Below are positions 34,653 through 45,002 of a stretch of 64,000 nucleotides of DNA, piece after piece. A program made the translations under genes and the position numbers. Source of the DNA: Pyrenopolyporus hunteri (Eukaryota; Ascomycota; Sordariomycetes; Xylariales; Hypoxylaceae); the NCBI GenBank assembly GCA_902806595.1, contig CADCXC010000014.1, positions 930,001 to 994,000 on the forward strand, written 5' to 3'. How positions within the stretch are numbered: position 1 is the stretch's first letter; the number at the start of each line of letters is the position of its first letter. Below the pieces are notes generated by a model. That model searched no databases. It saw only the letters and a list, made by a program, of their open reading frames with translations, and was not told the origin of the DNA.

Positions 34653-35452
34653 GATATCGCGAGGGACTGATCTCGTCGCAACGGCGGCATCCGTCGTCGC
34701 CGGAGCCGGTTTTCTAGACCAGAGTATTCCAGCCAGGATGACAAGTGTATTTGCGCGCACCTCTATTTCTTAGTCTAGTGACTAGGTGTATGTGACTTGA
34801 GGATCATTTCTAAACCCCGTTCCTTTGTTTGTAGTGAGACGGTGGTATTGAGAACTTAGAAGCTTAAGGAGTGGGAACTTGAAGCTCCAGATAATTGATG
34901 ACGGAACTTGGAGAGCTAGTGGAGCAGAGTTGTACCGTAGTGGCGCGGAATCCCGCTAGAAGAGTTGCCCGAAAGCACAATAATAGACTCAATAATAGGT
35001 ACCTATGTACAGTACATGTACCTATAAGATGATTAGCTAATATTATGGATCTTAGCACATGGAACCCAATTAATTCATCAGGCTGATTACGCGACGACGC
35101 CTGCCTGGGGGAAGCTATTAGAAGGTCCCACACATACGCAGCAGATGTACCTTCCCGCACTGCTAGCCTCGTCCGGTACTTTGTCACTACCGCTCTGCTA
35201 CCAAAAGCTTTAGTTCCTGAGTCCTGATTCTTACCTTACTCAACTCAATCTCAACCCCAACTAGAAGCTCCCTTCTTCAAAACTTGGGCACAATCGCCAT
35301 TTCCAGTAGACCGTCACCAAGTCACCTGTAATAGCCCACACAGCAAAAGCGCCGATTAAAAATATCCGGTGCCGCAGCCCGAGCCAAGAATATTACAAAC
35401 AATTTTTCCTACCATATCTCTTCGCCGATAACATCACATTCCACCGTCCGCC
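34653..35452. other. Divergent promoter between MIX23 and RPT5
   Basis: An 800-bp shared upstream region of two essential-type genes. It holds the palindromic cluster AATAGGTACCTATGTACAG at 34993-35011 and adjacent TACATGTACCTAT. No coding signal is seen. Confidence 0.5.
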
Positions 35453-37035
35453 ATGTCAAGTAGTCAAGATATGGAGGGCGTCGAGCGCCGCGGTTCCGAT
35501 GGCGGCAAGGACAAGAAGGATGGCGGACGTGAGGAGGGATCGAGAGATGGCAGCTCCAATGCCAACCGCGATGGCGATGCTGTCATGAAGGACGCCGAGC
35601 CCGAGGAAGAGGAGATTCTAGACGAAGAAATCCTGAGTCTCAGCACAGAAGATCTCAAGACACGGAAACGTCTACTAGAGAACGATGCGAGAATCATGAA
35701 GAGCGAGTACCAACGGTTATCGCACGAGAAGGCGACCATGGGCGAGAGGATTAAAGAGAACAACGAGAAGATTGCCAACAACCGGTTCGTCTCGAGAGAA
35801 CAATATCGCCTGTTCGCCGTCCCCACCTACTAACTTCTCCCTAGACAACTGCCCTATCTCGTCGGCAACGTCGTCGAGCTGCTCGACCTCGACCCTACGG
35901 CCGAGTCCTCCGAAGAAGGTGCTAATATTGATCTCGACGCCACGCGGGTAGGCAAGTCCGCCGTTATCAAAACGTCTACTCGACAAACTATCTTCTTGCC
36001 CTTGATCGGTCTTGTCGATCCAAACACCCTCAAACCTGGTGACCTTATCGGCGTTAACAAAGATTCCTACCTGATCCTCGACACGTTACCCGCCGAATAC
36101 GACAGCCGTGTCAAGGCTATGGAGGTGGATGAGAAGCCTACGGAGAAGTACAGCGATGTCGGCGGCTTGGATAAGCAAATAGAGGAACTCGTTGAGGCCA
36201 TCGTCTGGCCGATGAAGGAAGCTGAGCGGTTTAAGAAAATCGGCATCAAGGCCCCCAAAGGTATGCCCGTCACAGAGTTAGGAGACCTTTTAATAGCTTG
36301 TTTCTCACGTCTCTATTCTAGGTGCCCTCATGTACGGACCCCCGGGAACGGGCAAGACGCTTCTAGCCCGTGCCTGCGCTGCCCAGACGGATGCCACGTT
36401 CCTCAAACTGGCTGGTCCGCAACTGGTCCAGATGTTCATAGGCGATGGCGCCAAACTAGTTCGAGACTGCTTTGCGCTGGCAAAGGAGAAGGCTCCTGCC
36501 ATCATCTTCATCGACGAACTCGATGCCGTTGGCACCAAGCGTTTCGACAGCGAGAAGAGCGGTGACAGGGAAGTTCAACGAACAATGCTTGAGTTGCTGA
36601 ACCAGCTAGACGGCTTTGCTTCGGACGACCGTATCAAGGTGTTAGCCGCCACGAATCGTGTCGACGTCCTCGACCCCGCCCTACTACGATCAGGTCGTCT
36701 AGATCGAAAGATAGAGTTCCCTCTACCCAATGAAGAGGCCAGAGCCCAGATCCTCAAAATTCACTCGCGCAAGATGAAGGTGGACTCCAGCATCAACTGG
36801 AATGAGCTGGCCCGCAGCACAGACGAGTTCGGCGGTGCCATGTTGAAGGCAGTCTGCGTCGAAGCTGGTATGATCGCTCTGCGAATGGGCAAGAATAAAA
36901 TCAGCCATGAGCACTACGTAGATGCGATTGCTGAGGTGCAGGCCAAGAAGAAGGAGGTAAGTTCAAATGCCATTTGTTCCCTTTTCATACCACGTCGCTC
37001 TAACACGTTCGCAGACGGTCAACTTCTACGCGTGA
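35453..37035 (+). CDS. RPT5: 26S proteasome regulatory ATPase RPT5 (4 exons)
   Basis: AAA ATPase of the 19S base ring, which unfolds substrates and threads them into the 20S core. Exons are 35453-35784, 35845-36260, 36322-36956 and 37015-37035; 467 residues, slightly longer than yeast because of a Ser/Asp/Glu-rich N-terminus. Coiled coil at about 60-110 (EEEILDEEILSLSTEDLKTR onward), OB domain, then Walker A GPPGTGKT at 255-262, pore loop MFIGDG near 289-292, Walker B IIFIDE at about 310-315, sensor AATNR and arginine finger region RSGRLDRKIEF. The last exon is only 21 bases and encodes TVNFYA, the HbYX-type tail that docks into the 20S ring. The first donor is GTTCGT, less usual, with a CTAAC branch. 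Confidence 0.97.
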
Positions 37036-37588
37036 TATTCCTTCGTTGCAGCGGATAGCAGTCATACCATAGAGAAAAGCTGTAATATAATTCTGGCACG
37101 TCTGCTAAATCGAGAGCGATTTGCCAATCTCGTACTGTCCCTCTTCTGCAGCGATATCATCTTAGACCTCCCGAGCTAGAAGATCTAGCTTTCGTGTAAT
37201 GGTATCCGCAGATCCTTCCGTGATGGTCTACTCCGGCCGCTTATTCCAATCCAAAATCCACAGCACCACAACGCCCGCCGCAGGATGATCTCCCAACTAC
37301 CGACCATGGCCGTAAGTCGTGAGACCCGGGTTATTATCCTTGAATACGAGTGTGAAGTTCATTCAAACTAAATATGCTCTCTATTGAGTCCGAATAAGCT
37401 GATTGCGCGCATCCCTATTAGAGGAATCTGGTCCGTGGATGAGAATGCATCTCTACGGCTCTATTCTCCGCCTACTACACCGACAGGCAAGTCTCGAGTT
37501 AATTAACATTGATAGCCATGCACAAGGGTATTAATAAACGAATGCTGCTTCTTAAGGAGCGAGTGTAGACTAGATATGCAGAAACGCT

Positions 37589-37613
37589 TCGTCGTCGTCG
37601 TCGTCGTCGTCGT
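37589..37613. repeat. (TCG)n microsatellite
   Basis: About eight TCG units in non-coding DNA downstream of RPT5. Confidence 0.9.
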
Positions 37614-39769
37614 AACGCGCTCTTAATAGCGGCGGCAGGATGTGTAGGTACCTGCAGTGGTTGTGTAAGGATTCCCATAAGCGATTAGTATTGTACCTCA
37701 TGCAGAATTCGTTGAGACGCATGTTGCAATCTTTACGCTTGATGGCAACATTGAGGGTTTAGTCCCATAAACTCCAGAGGAAATAAGAACTGTTAAGTTG
37801 TAATTAATAAACTCTTGTACATTTCACCTTGGAAAGCTGATAGTAGGTACCCTTAGGGTTGATATTCAGATGAACGAGTTACGTCTGAGATATTCCATAA
37901 GCTCGGATGGTCCAATGTTGTTCTAGTTCTGAAGTTAGTCTTGGCCCATACGCACACTTGCGGATAACAGGCTTCAATGCTCGGGAACGTGTTACATATT
38001 AGGCCAAGGGCTTCTTAGGCAGTTCAAATAAAGTGAGAACGAGAATGACGCCTCTCGAGGAAAAGTTTCTCGGATCGGAATGTAACCCTACTGTAATAAC
38101 CATCTTTACATAAGGGGCGTAAGGAATCAGCCAAACGGTCAAGGTGGGCCGCTCGATCTCAAATGTGAGTTGTCACCTGAACTGGGACCCGGATAGATGG
38201 TGAAGTGCCAAGGCGGCTGCGGGATGCAACTTCGATGACCACTGAAGCTGAGCTCGCGTCATCTTTCCCATGCAATGGGAGAAAAAAAAAAATCTTAAAA
38301 AGCCCTCAATAATATTAGATATAGGTATTTTCATACAGGTAACGCCTCGCTATCGACTTAGTTCAAGCAAAGTCTCGACTCGAGGTTGAGAAACAGTTGC
38401 CACTGTTGAGTTAGCTGAACAGTGAGTGCATTGATACACTACATACGCACTTTCTTCAGGTTCATTCCTCGATCCGGCAACGTCGCTGGCGATCCTCTAC
38501 TCGTTTTCTTCTTCTATTCGCCCACTACCACGCGGTAACTCTTCGCAAACTTATTCCTGGCGCCCCTGACATCCGTTATGAGACTTTTCCATGTTCCGAT
38601 GGTGAAGAGTTCAATTTTGTTTCCTGAGAGCAATTGAAGCGAGCAGTCTTTAGCGCATTCCATCGATCCGAGCTAACTACGACCGCAACGGGTACCGTAG
38701 TGTCACAGCTTCCCTATAGACACAATCGAAATAAGGGTAATGATGGGTTTCCTTCACCTCTCGATCCGGAAGACTGGATTTACGACGGATAGCAAGGCAA
38801 TACTAGCAGAAGACGATATTACTCTTTCTCGCTTAGTTGTCATTTCTCTAACACCAAATCCCTATAGACAAGAGCTTTGGACGTCGCGAATAATGGAGGA
38901 CGGCTCTCGAGGCTTTCATAAAATTTGATACAGGAAGGACGGCACTTTCTTTCTAGAACGACACCATACGATGTTGAGGTGGCTTGGAAATCAACAGCTA
39001 GTACACTTCCATGTTGCATTGCAGTTATACATCCGCACTCCCGTCCCTATTTACGGGGCTGCGGGGCCGGGGAACCCCTTGCTGTCCATTCAACGGCGCA
39101 TCATTCGCCGCCGTGCCTCGATATATAGTCGTCAACGACACTTCGTCAAACGACGGGACTCTTCCGCGAGAACTCACGCAAGTAGATACGGACGATATTG
39201 GCGTAGTAGCCCGCCACTGTTCTTACCGTAATATGAGACTCAATGTTACATGAGCGTAGGTTTACGACTACGACTTGCGTTCCCTACGAGGTCTAAAGAA
39301 TTAGTCAGAGCAAATACAGTCTCATGATGGTACAACACAGAACAATAACTTCAGCTGTAGCTCGATGAGTCGGATATCAGCCGTAACTTCCACTTAGGGA
39401 ACTGGAGCTCGTCCTCACTCGTTGACCGGTCCAGCATACGGCTTTTGTTTGGTATCACAACTACCAGCGCCGTGATCATCTCCTGCCACCATGGCCAGCA
39501 GGAAGGCAACCCGTTGCGTGGTGAGAGGGTATAGCATCTTCATTAAGATACGCAAGCTTGCTCGAATCTCTTTGTGACGACGACCGCGGAGAACCCGGAG
39601 CCTAGTATACCCAAAACTCCAGCAAGGGCCATCTCGAAATGAAGCACGCTGACTTTCGGATTTCTAATCAGCTCCGGGAGCATTAATCACGACAGAGGAA
39701 TATGTCTCGCTAACGGCGTAGAGAGCAAGAATCGGCGAGGGCACATGAGTGTATTAGAGTGTATAAGAG

Positions 39770-39778
39770 TATATAAAG
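39770..39778 (+). promoter_or_regulatory. TATA box of hydrophobin gene
   Basis: TATATAAAG about 200 bases upstream of the hydrophobin ATG. The intervening part is CT/AC-rich like a long leader. Strong TATA boxes are common in highly induced fungal surface-protein genes; the assignment is by position. Confidence 0.45.
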
Positions 39779-39972
39779 TCTCGTCTCCTCTGCGATCATC
39801 AAACTCGGTCTATCCTCAGAACACCAAAGAGACCACGCGCACCAGCAAGCTCAACAAAGCGTTCTTCAAAATACCTATTCTTACTCTCGAGCATCTCTTC
39901 TCACATCTCGCTAGGCGAATCCATCGTCGCCAAACTCTTCAAGTCGAAAGGAGAAAACCGAACCCAGACAAA

Positions 39973-40302
39973 ATGAAGTTCTCCGCCACCATCATGACCG
40001 CCATCTTCGCCGGCGCCGCCGTCGCCGTGCCCGCCTCGACGGTCCTACCAGCCCTGTCAACCCCACCAGGCCTCGAGCAAGCCGATGATTACAACGCCTG
40101 CCCCGGGATCTACAACACCCTGGAGTGCTGCTCGACCGACATCGTGGGCATCGCCGACCTCGATTGCGGCCCGCCGCCCTTGCTCCCGAACTCCCCCGAC
40201 GACTTCAAGAGGATCTGCGCGGATAACGGCAAGCGCGCCCGCTGCTGCGTCGTGTCGGTCTTCGGCGTCGCCGTACTCTGCCAGAACCCTCCCGGAGTGT
40301 AA
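39973..40302 (+). CDS. Class II hydrophobin
   Basis: Small secreted amphipathic surface protein that self-assembles at air-water interfaces of hyphae and spores. Single exon, 109 residues. An 18-20-residue signal peptide (MKFSATIMTAIFAGAAVAVP) precedes the mature part. The eight cysteines have the order C, CC, C, C, CC, C with gaps of 8, 11, 16, 8 and 10 residues. The last four gaps match class II exactly (as in Trichoderma HFBII); the first is 8 rather than the usual 9. VVSVFGVAVLC is the hydrophobic loop before the last cysteine. The ATG follows an A-rich context (GACAAAATG). A GTAAGC overlaps the stop codon, so a further 3' exon is formally possible, but the protein is complete without it. 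Confidence 0.93.
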   Translation: MKFSATIMTAIFAGAAVAVPASTVLPALSTPPGLEQADDYNACPGIYNTLECCSTDIVGIADLDCGPPPLLPNSPDDFKRICADNGKRARCCVVSVFGVAVLCQNPPGV

Positions 40303-41040
40303 GCGGGAACGAGCAAGCGGGCTCTTCCACCATTACGCGGGGGGGGGAGAGGGTCCGATTACCCTGAACCTGGTCCGCGTAGCTTAGTGTGTTCCGCGGC
40401 GTGCTTTTGCTGTGGGGGGTTTACATTCATTCAGACGGACTGCTGGGAATTTACGGTTTACGATCATTCGGACAGACTGCGATCAGAGAGAACAGGCATA
40501 TAGACCCACGAGGCTTGCGATATGCGTGGCTGGCAATGGACATACATAGGAGTACCTTACCTATGCAGTGGCCTTAATATCAAGATACTTATTTACTGAT
40601 GGAAATATTGGCTTATGATTTCTACCTGTGACGATCTCTCTAGCTTGTCATCTTCATCTAATTACCTAGGTACCTATGTTTTGGAGACGGCGGTAGAGCA
40701 ATAAGTGGTGGGAAGACAGCGTAGTATACGCCAGCCCCTTTCCTATAAGATAAGCCCCGAAGGAACTGACTATCAGAGATAGGAATGTATCTAAAGCTCT
40801 GTGGAACGAGAATCGAGCCCCGTATCGCCATATTAACGTCAAATTTACCGATATACCGTGACTTCTCTGCTAGGCTTTCCCGGTGCGCGAACTCTTTCGA
40901 CACCGGTACTAGTGAGATCCGTTCCTACGTCTATCGTGGGGTCTTTGTCGAGATATGTATCATTTAAGCAAGAATCTTCGCAACATGTCGGAAAACGTCC
41001 AGCCTCTCCCCCCCCTGCTGTCCTCAATCCGTCAGCCCTG
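40303..41040. other. Intergenic downstream of hydrophobin
   Basis: No gene is supported. Includes the hydrophobin 3' region with a G9 run at 40340 and CCTAGGTACCTA near 40665-40677. Confidence 0.45.
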
Positions 41041-41640
41041 TTATCGTCCGTAATTGCCGCCGTATTTTCGGCCGCAGTTTGATCATTGGCGCTAGGATAC
41101 GACGCGCAAGGGGGAATAGGAGTGGAGGATTCTCCGAAACGATAGTGACAAAACAGACTCGGCATGGCCAAACACTAGCCTCTCTTGACGCCATATTCGT
41201 GTTAATCGTCGTTAGGTAGCCGCGAAGTATCGCTACTGCCTATGACGAAGCAGTTCGCTGATATGAGTAGAATAAGCCCCAGATTCTTCCACAACTTGAT
41301 CCTTGCCATCCAAAGGACCGGCAGCGACACGAAGAAGACATAGACGCTGGTGGGGATGTTTAGGCTGGGCGTGCCATACGTACTATACGAAGGAGTGGCT
41401 GGATAGCAAGCCTCTACTAGATGTTAATTTTACTTCATGTCGGAAGCGTCATATTCCTTTCAAGAAGCTCATTATACTTCCTCGGTCGGGGTATATTTGC
41501 CAATACTTGTGTATTGGTTTACAGGCGAGTAGGGTGACAATGATGGGATAGACGGAGGCGAGTGCCGTCGATGATACAGCCGCGAGGGTGGCAACGATGA
41601 GTAGTTTCATGTGCATATTATACGCTAGGAAATTCGAGAT
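41041..41640 (-). pseudogene. Remnant of rhodopsin-like (PTH11/SAT4-type) integral membrane protein
   Basis: Three consecutive fragments in three successive frames match the order of a fungal seven-helix rhodopsin-domain protein. Fragment 1 (41640-41479) ends TLLACKPIHKYWQIYPDRG, the loop after helix 4. Fragment 2 (41363-41222) reads LNIPTSVYVFFVSLPVLW then ARIKLWKNLGLILLISANC, helix 5 to 6. Fragment 3 (41197-41041) reads ASREASVWPCRVCFVTIVSE followed by NPPLLFPLARR, helix 7. Each step shifts by one frame, and the gaps are too short or stop-rich for introns. No intact N-terminal half is visible upstream. It therefore looks like a decayed gene. The family call comes from motif order and spacing, and no reading frame was repaired. 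Confidence 0.55.
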
Positions 41641-44600
41641 TTGGAGAATAAGGTGGCTCTTGACTTCCACCTTTACCCTCATCAGGGTAGTACTTTGGAT
41701 ATTTTCAATTGCTATCAAGGCGCTAACGTTTTCGATATATTTCTCACTCGCCTCGTCATAAGAGAAGCTTTCTCCATACTCTCCAAATTCGGCTCAAGTG
41801 ATGGAACCTGTCGGCGCAAGAATCTCGGCGTTGCGGTGACTGAAGCATGACAGGAACCTAGAGAGGAGCCGCATCTAACTCACATAGCGCCCGCTAGTGT
41901 ACACCGTCGACGGTATCGTGGTTATCCTGCACTTCAGGTTTACTCAAATTTTTCCATAGGATTTGGAAAGAGGAGTTATCATTCGAATTCTGGTTACGGG
42001 TGTGTTCGGTGTATGGTATTTCGTAGGACTTATAGCGCATGAAAAAGGGGGAGGCTATGGTGGTACAGTGATCTGTTGCTCGCTCTAGAATTGTCTATCC
42101 TTGGAATACCATTTGTAAAGCTGTTCTATTTGGTAGTGGAATATGAGTGAAAGCTTAGGTAGTATGTGAGCCTAGACCACGCAAATATAGGTAGACTGTT
42201 AGGCTAGCCTATGTTGATATTAGTTTACCGCCAATTCGTGTGTCCGGGGGCCAAAGCACCTCAACCAGGGCCTTATATTATCGTCCCTAGCCGTTCGCAT
42301 CATCCCAGGATACGCCCGGGTCCTTATATAAATTGCCGACTTGCGTAGTTTCAGTTACTCACACCAGAAACATGACCGTTCGGAAAATATGATACGACAC
42401 CCTTATTCCGACAGCTACACAGCATTTACAGCTCTTGAAGGCCGAACTCCGAGGGTAAACGCCAAAATCAAACCTCAGTCGACGCCTGTCGTTAGCGCAC
42501 GAGATAGACTCTGCATAGCTTCGGATGATGCCCGTGGTATTGGTATTTATGGAGGTACGGGGACTATAAGTCGCCCGCCGTCTCGTAGCTATCGACTTCG
42601 CGCTACTGGCGCATGTAGGTGCGTGGCAAGGGTTGCCAGGCGCTCGGACAACGTCAATTTAGCGATTTTCTTTAGTCCTATGATGCCCGGTTTCTCCCCG
42701 CTTCTTATGGAGGTGGACGGACATAATATCACTTCAACGGATGCGGGCTTAACCGCCCAATATTCTTATGTTAGATCGGGCACATATAACAATATGGTCA
42801 TCCGCTCATTTGTTTATTCAATAGCCTTGCGAGCCATTATACCTTCTTATGTGGCATTTGTGTTAGTGGGGTGAGTAACTTGGCATTTATCCACGTGTTA
42901 TAGGGGGGGATAGGACGTATGGTAGCCGCCTTTGGGGGCCGAAAATGGAGAAAAATGCCGTAGCCCACGTTTATATCATGTATCTGGCGAATAGGTATGT
43001 AACTAGGCAGTTGCCGGGGCTCTTGACTGGCTAGCTGGCGCGGTAGGCGCCGAAGTGCGGGCTTGTATGTCTGGAGTGTTCTTGATATACGATAACAACA
43101 CCGCATGAAGAGACGGTAACCAACCGGAAGCGATCTTGATTGATACCTCTGCAGCCTCCTACGAGAATTTGACGGAAACATTGGACGTGGCCCCGGACAA
43201 CCCGTGCTGTCGCATGTGATAGCAATCAGGGGCGCCGTCGAGTTTATATGCGCGCGAGGACTTCAAAACAGGAGGTTGTCGTCGCCCCGGCACGCCCGCT
43301 TCTTATTGGCCGGTACGTTTTCAGCTCTGATGGAACAGTAATTCCCGGCCCCTGGGAAATGCGCGATCGATGCACGGTTGTTACCCGATTAGGAAAGTTA
43401 GGGACCTAGCGTGGTATCGCGCTGCGTATGTAGTACTCGCTCTTGTTCTCTCGGACTGGCCCGGCCTGTCTCGTCTCAATTATATAGTATGTAATGGGAG
43501 GATGGATTGCTGATCGCCAAGGGTTATAATGCCCCCCAGCTAGGAGATGTCGACGCTAAGGTCGTGTCTAATATTCTGTACCGACTTACAGGACCTATGC
43601 AATATTAATATGTATACTGTGATTATGCGAAAGGGTTAGATTTGTTTCTGTTACTTGTACCCGGGATGGGTGGTTGGTAAGTCGACACTTCGTCTACGGA
43701 TTCTCTGTTACAACTCTAGACTGTTATCCGCTTATGTGTATTAGTGAGAGTTTGGGAGTTTGAGAGTTTGAGAATTCTCAAACACGGCCTTCGAGTCTGA
43801 GAGACCGAGAAAGCATTAAGAAAGGGGTTTTGTGGCTGATACGGGTTTACTATAGGAGGTATAACTAAAGCACGTAAAGTCATCTAGGTACCTAGGTACC
43901 CAATTATCAATGAGCATACATGTGAGACCCCTAGTGATACCTACCTAATTTACCACAGGTACTTGCCTAGGTATTATTAAGATGCAATGTCTGCTACAGG
44001 TTGTATGGCAACTATATTGACAACTATAATGCAGGTAACCTCAGCCCAAGGCTGGTACGCTGTCATGTAAGACAGAAAAGGGACATATCCTTCGAGATGT
44101 ACCCATAGGTACCTACCCGCATGAGGTACATGTCCACGATGACCCCGGGCTGCTTGGGTGTATATAGGTGATTAAGCTCAGCCCGATGGGCCCTGTAGCT
44201 CGCCGCAACCCCACAGTGGGCGCTACCTACATATATTCGCGAACATGCCTTACTGCATTTGGTAACATTGGCCTTTTACATAGTATTTTCACTACTGTCT
44301 TCTTCAGGGGGTCTTCTGCTATCGCCCGCATGAATACTACCAGATACCTGTTTTTCGACTGAATTCGGCCGAATAATTAATAGAAAAGCAGCGCTTTCAG
44401 AAACAGTGCAGATTGTATATAAGGAATTTGTCAGCTAAATGATCTGTTCGTGTAGTATATGAGGAAATACTCGCATTCTATCCTTTGCCCCGCCCCCTAG
44501 AGCGAGATGACATGCACATACCGTCGAGTTTTCCTCGTTGCGACTTTGATTCCTCCCCCCCTTTAAGGGAAATGGGGTAGAAATATGATCGAGGTCGGTG

Positions 44601-45002
44601 TGGGAGGGTCAGCCAAAAAAATCAGATCATGAACAGAAATAGTACATAGCAAAGAATCAACATAGTATCCATGCCACATTATACGGACGTGTGCTACCTG
44701 GTTACTGCGTCTACTCCACGGAACTGTATCCATCGCTGTAATAATCCCGTCATACCGAAAAGCAATCCAATCCAATCACCCTATCCCAATGGTATCAAAG
44801 GCCGCTCATCGCCTATCCTAAAATCTGACACGCGTATCCTTTGTGCAGATCGTATACAGCTCCCCGATGAATAGGGTAAAAATACGTCGTAGAAGATTAC
44901 AATAGTGTAACATAAGGGTATAACAGACTCCAATTCATTTCAGCTCCTATTTCTATTTTTCTCCCTCTCCGCAAGGCTCGAGCCGACCATAGTAGGCTTG
45001 TG
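41641..45002. other. Gene-free stretch
   Basis: About 3.4 kb without a supportable gene. A 177-codon frame at 42341-42874 has no domain. A perfect palindrome GTTTGAGAATTCTCAAAC lies at 43766-43783 next to GAGTTTGAGA repeats, and many TAGGTACCTA words lie at 43880-44115. Confidence 0.45.

Larger units (their letters stand above)
37036..39972. other. Gene-free stretch before the hydrophobin
   Basis: About 2.9 kb without a supportable gene. It includes the RPT5 terminator region, a (TCG)n run at 37589-37613, scattered open frames without domains, and near its end the hydrophobin promoter with a TATATAAAG box. Confidence 0.45.

Noticed and set aside
42341..42874. 177-codon open frame on the plus strand
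   Set aside because: No domain or signal peptide, and the sequence looks random; possibly only chance in a gene-free region.
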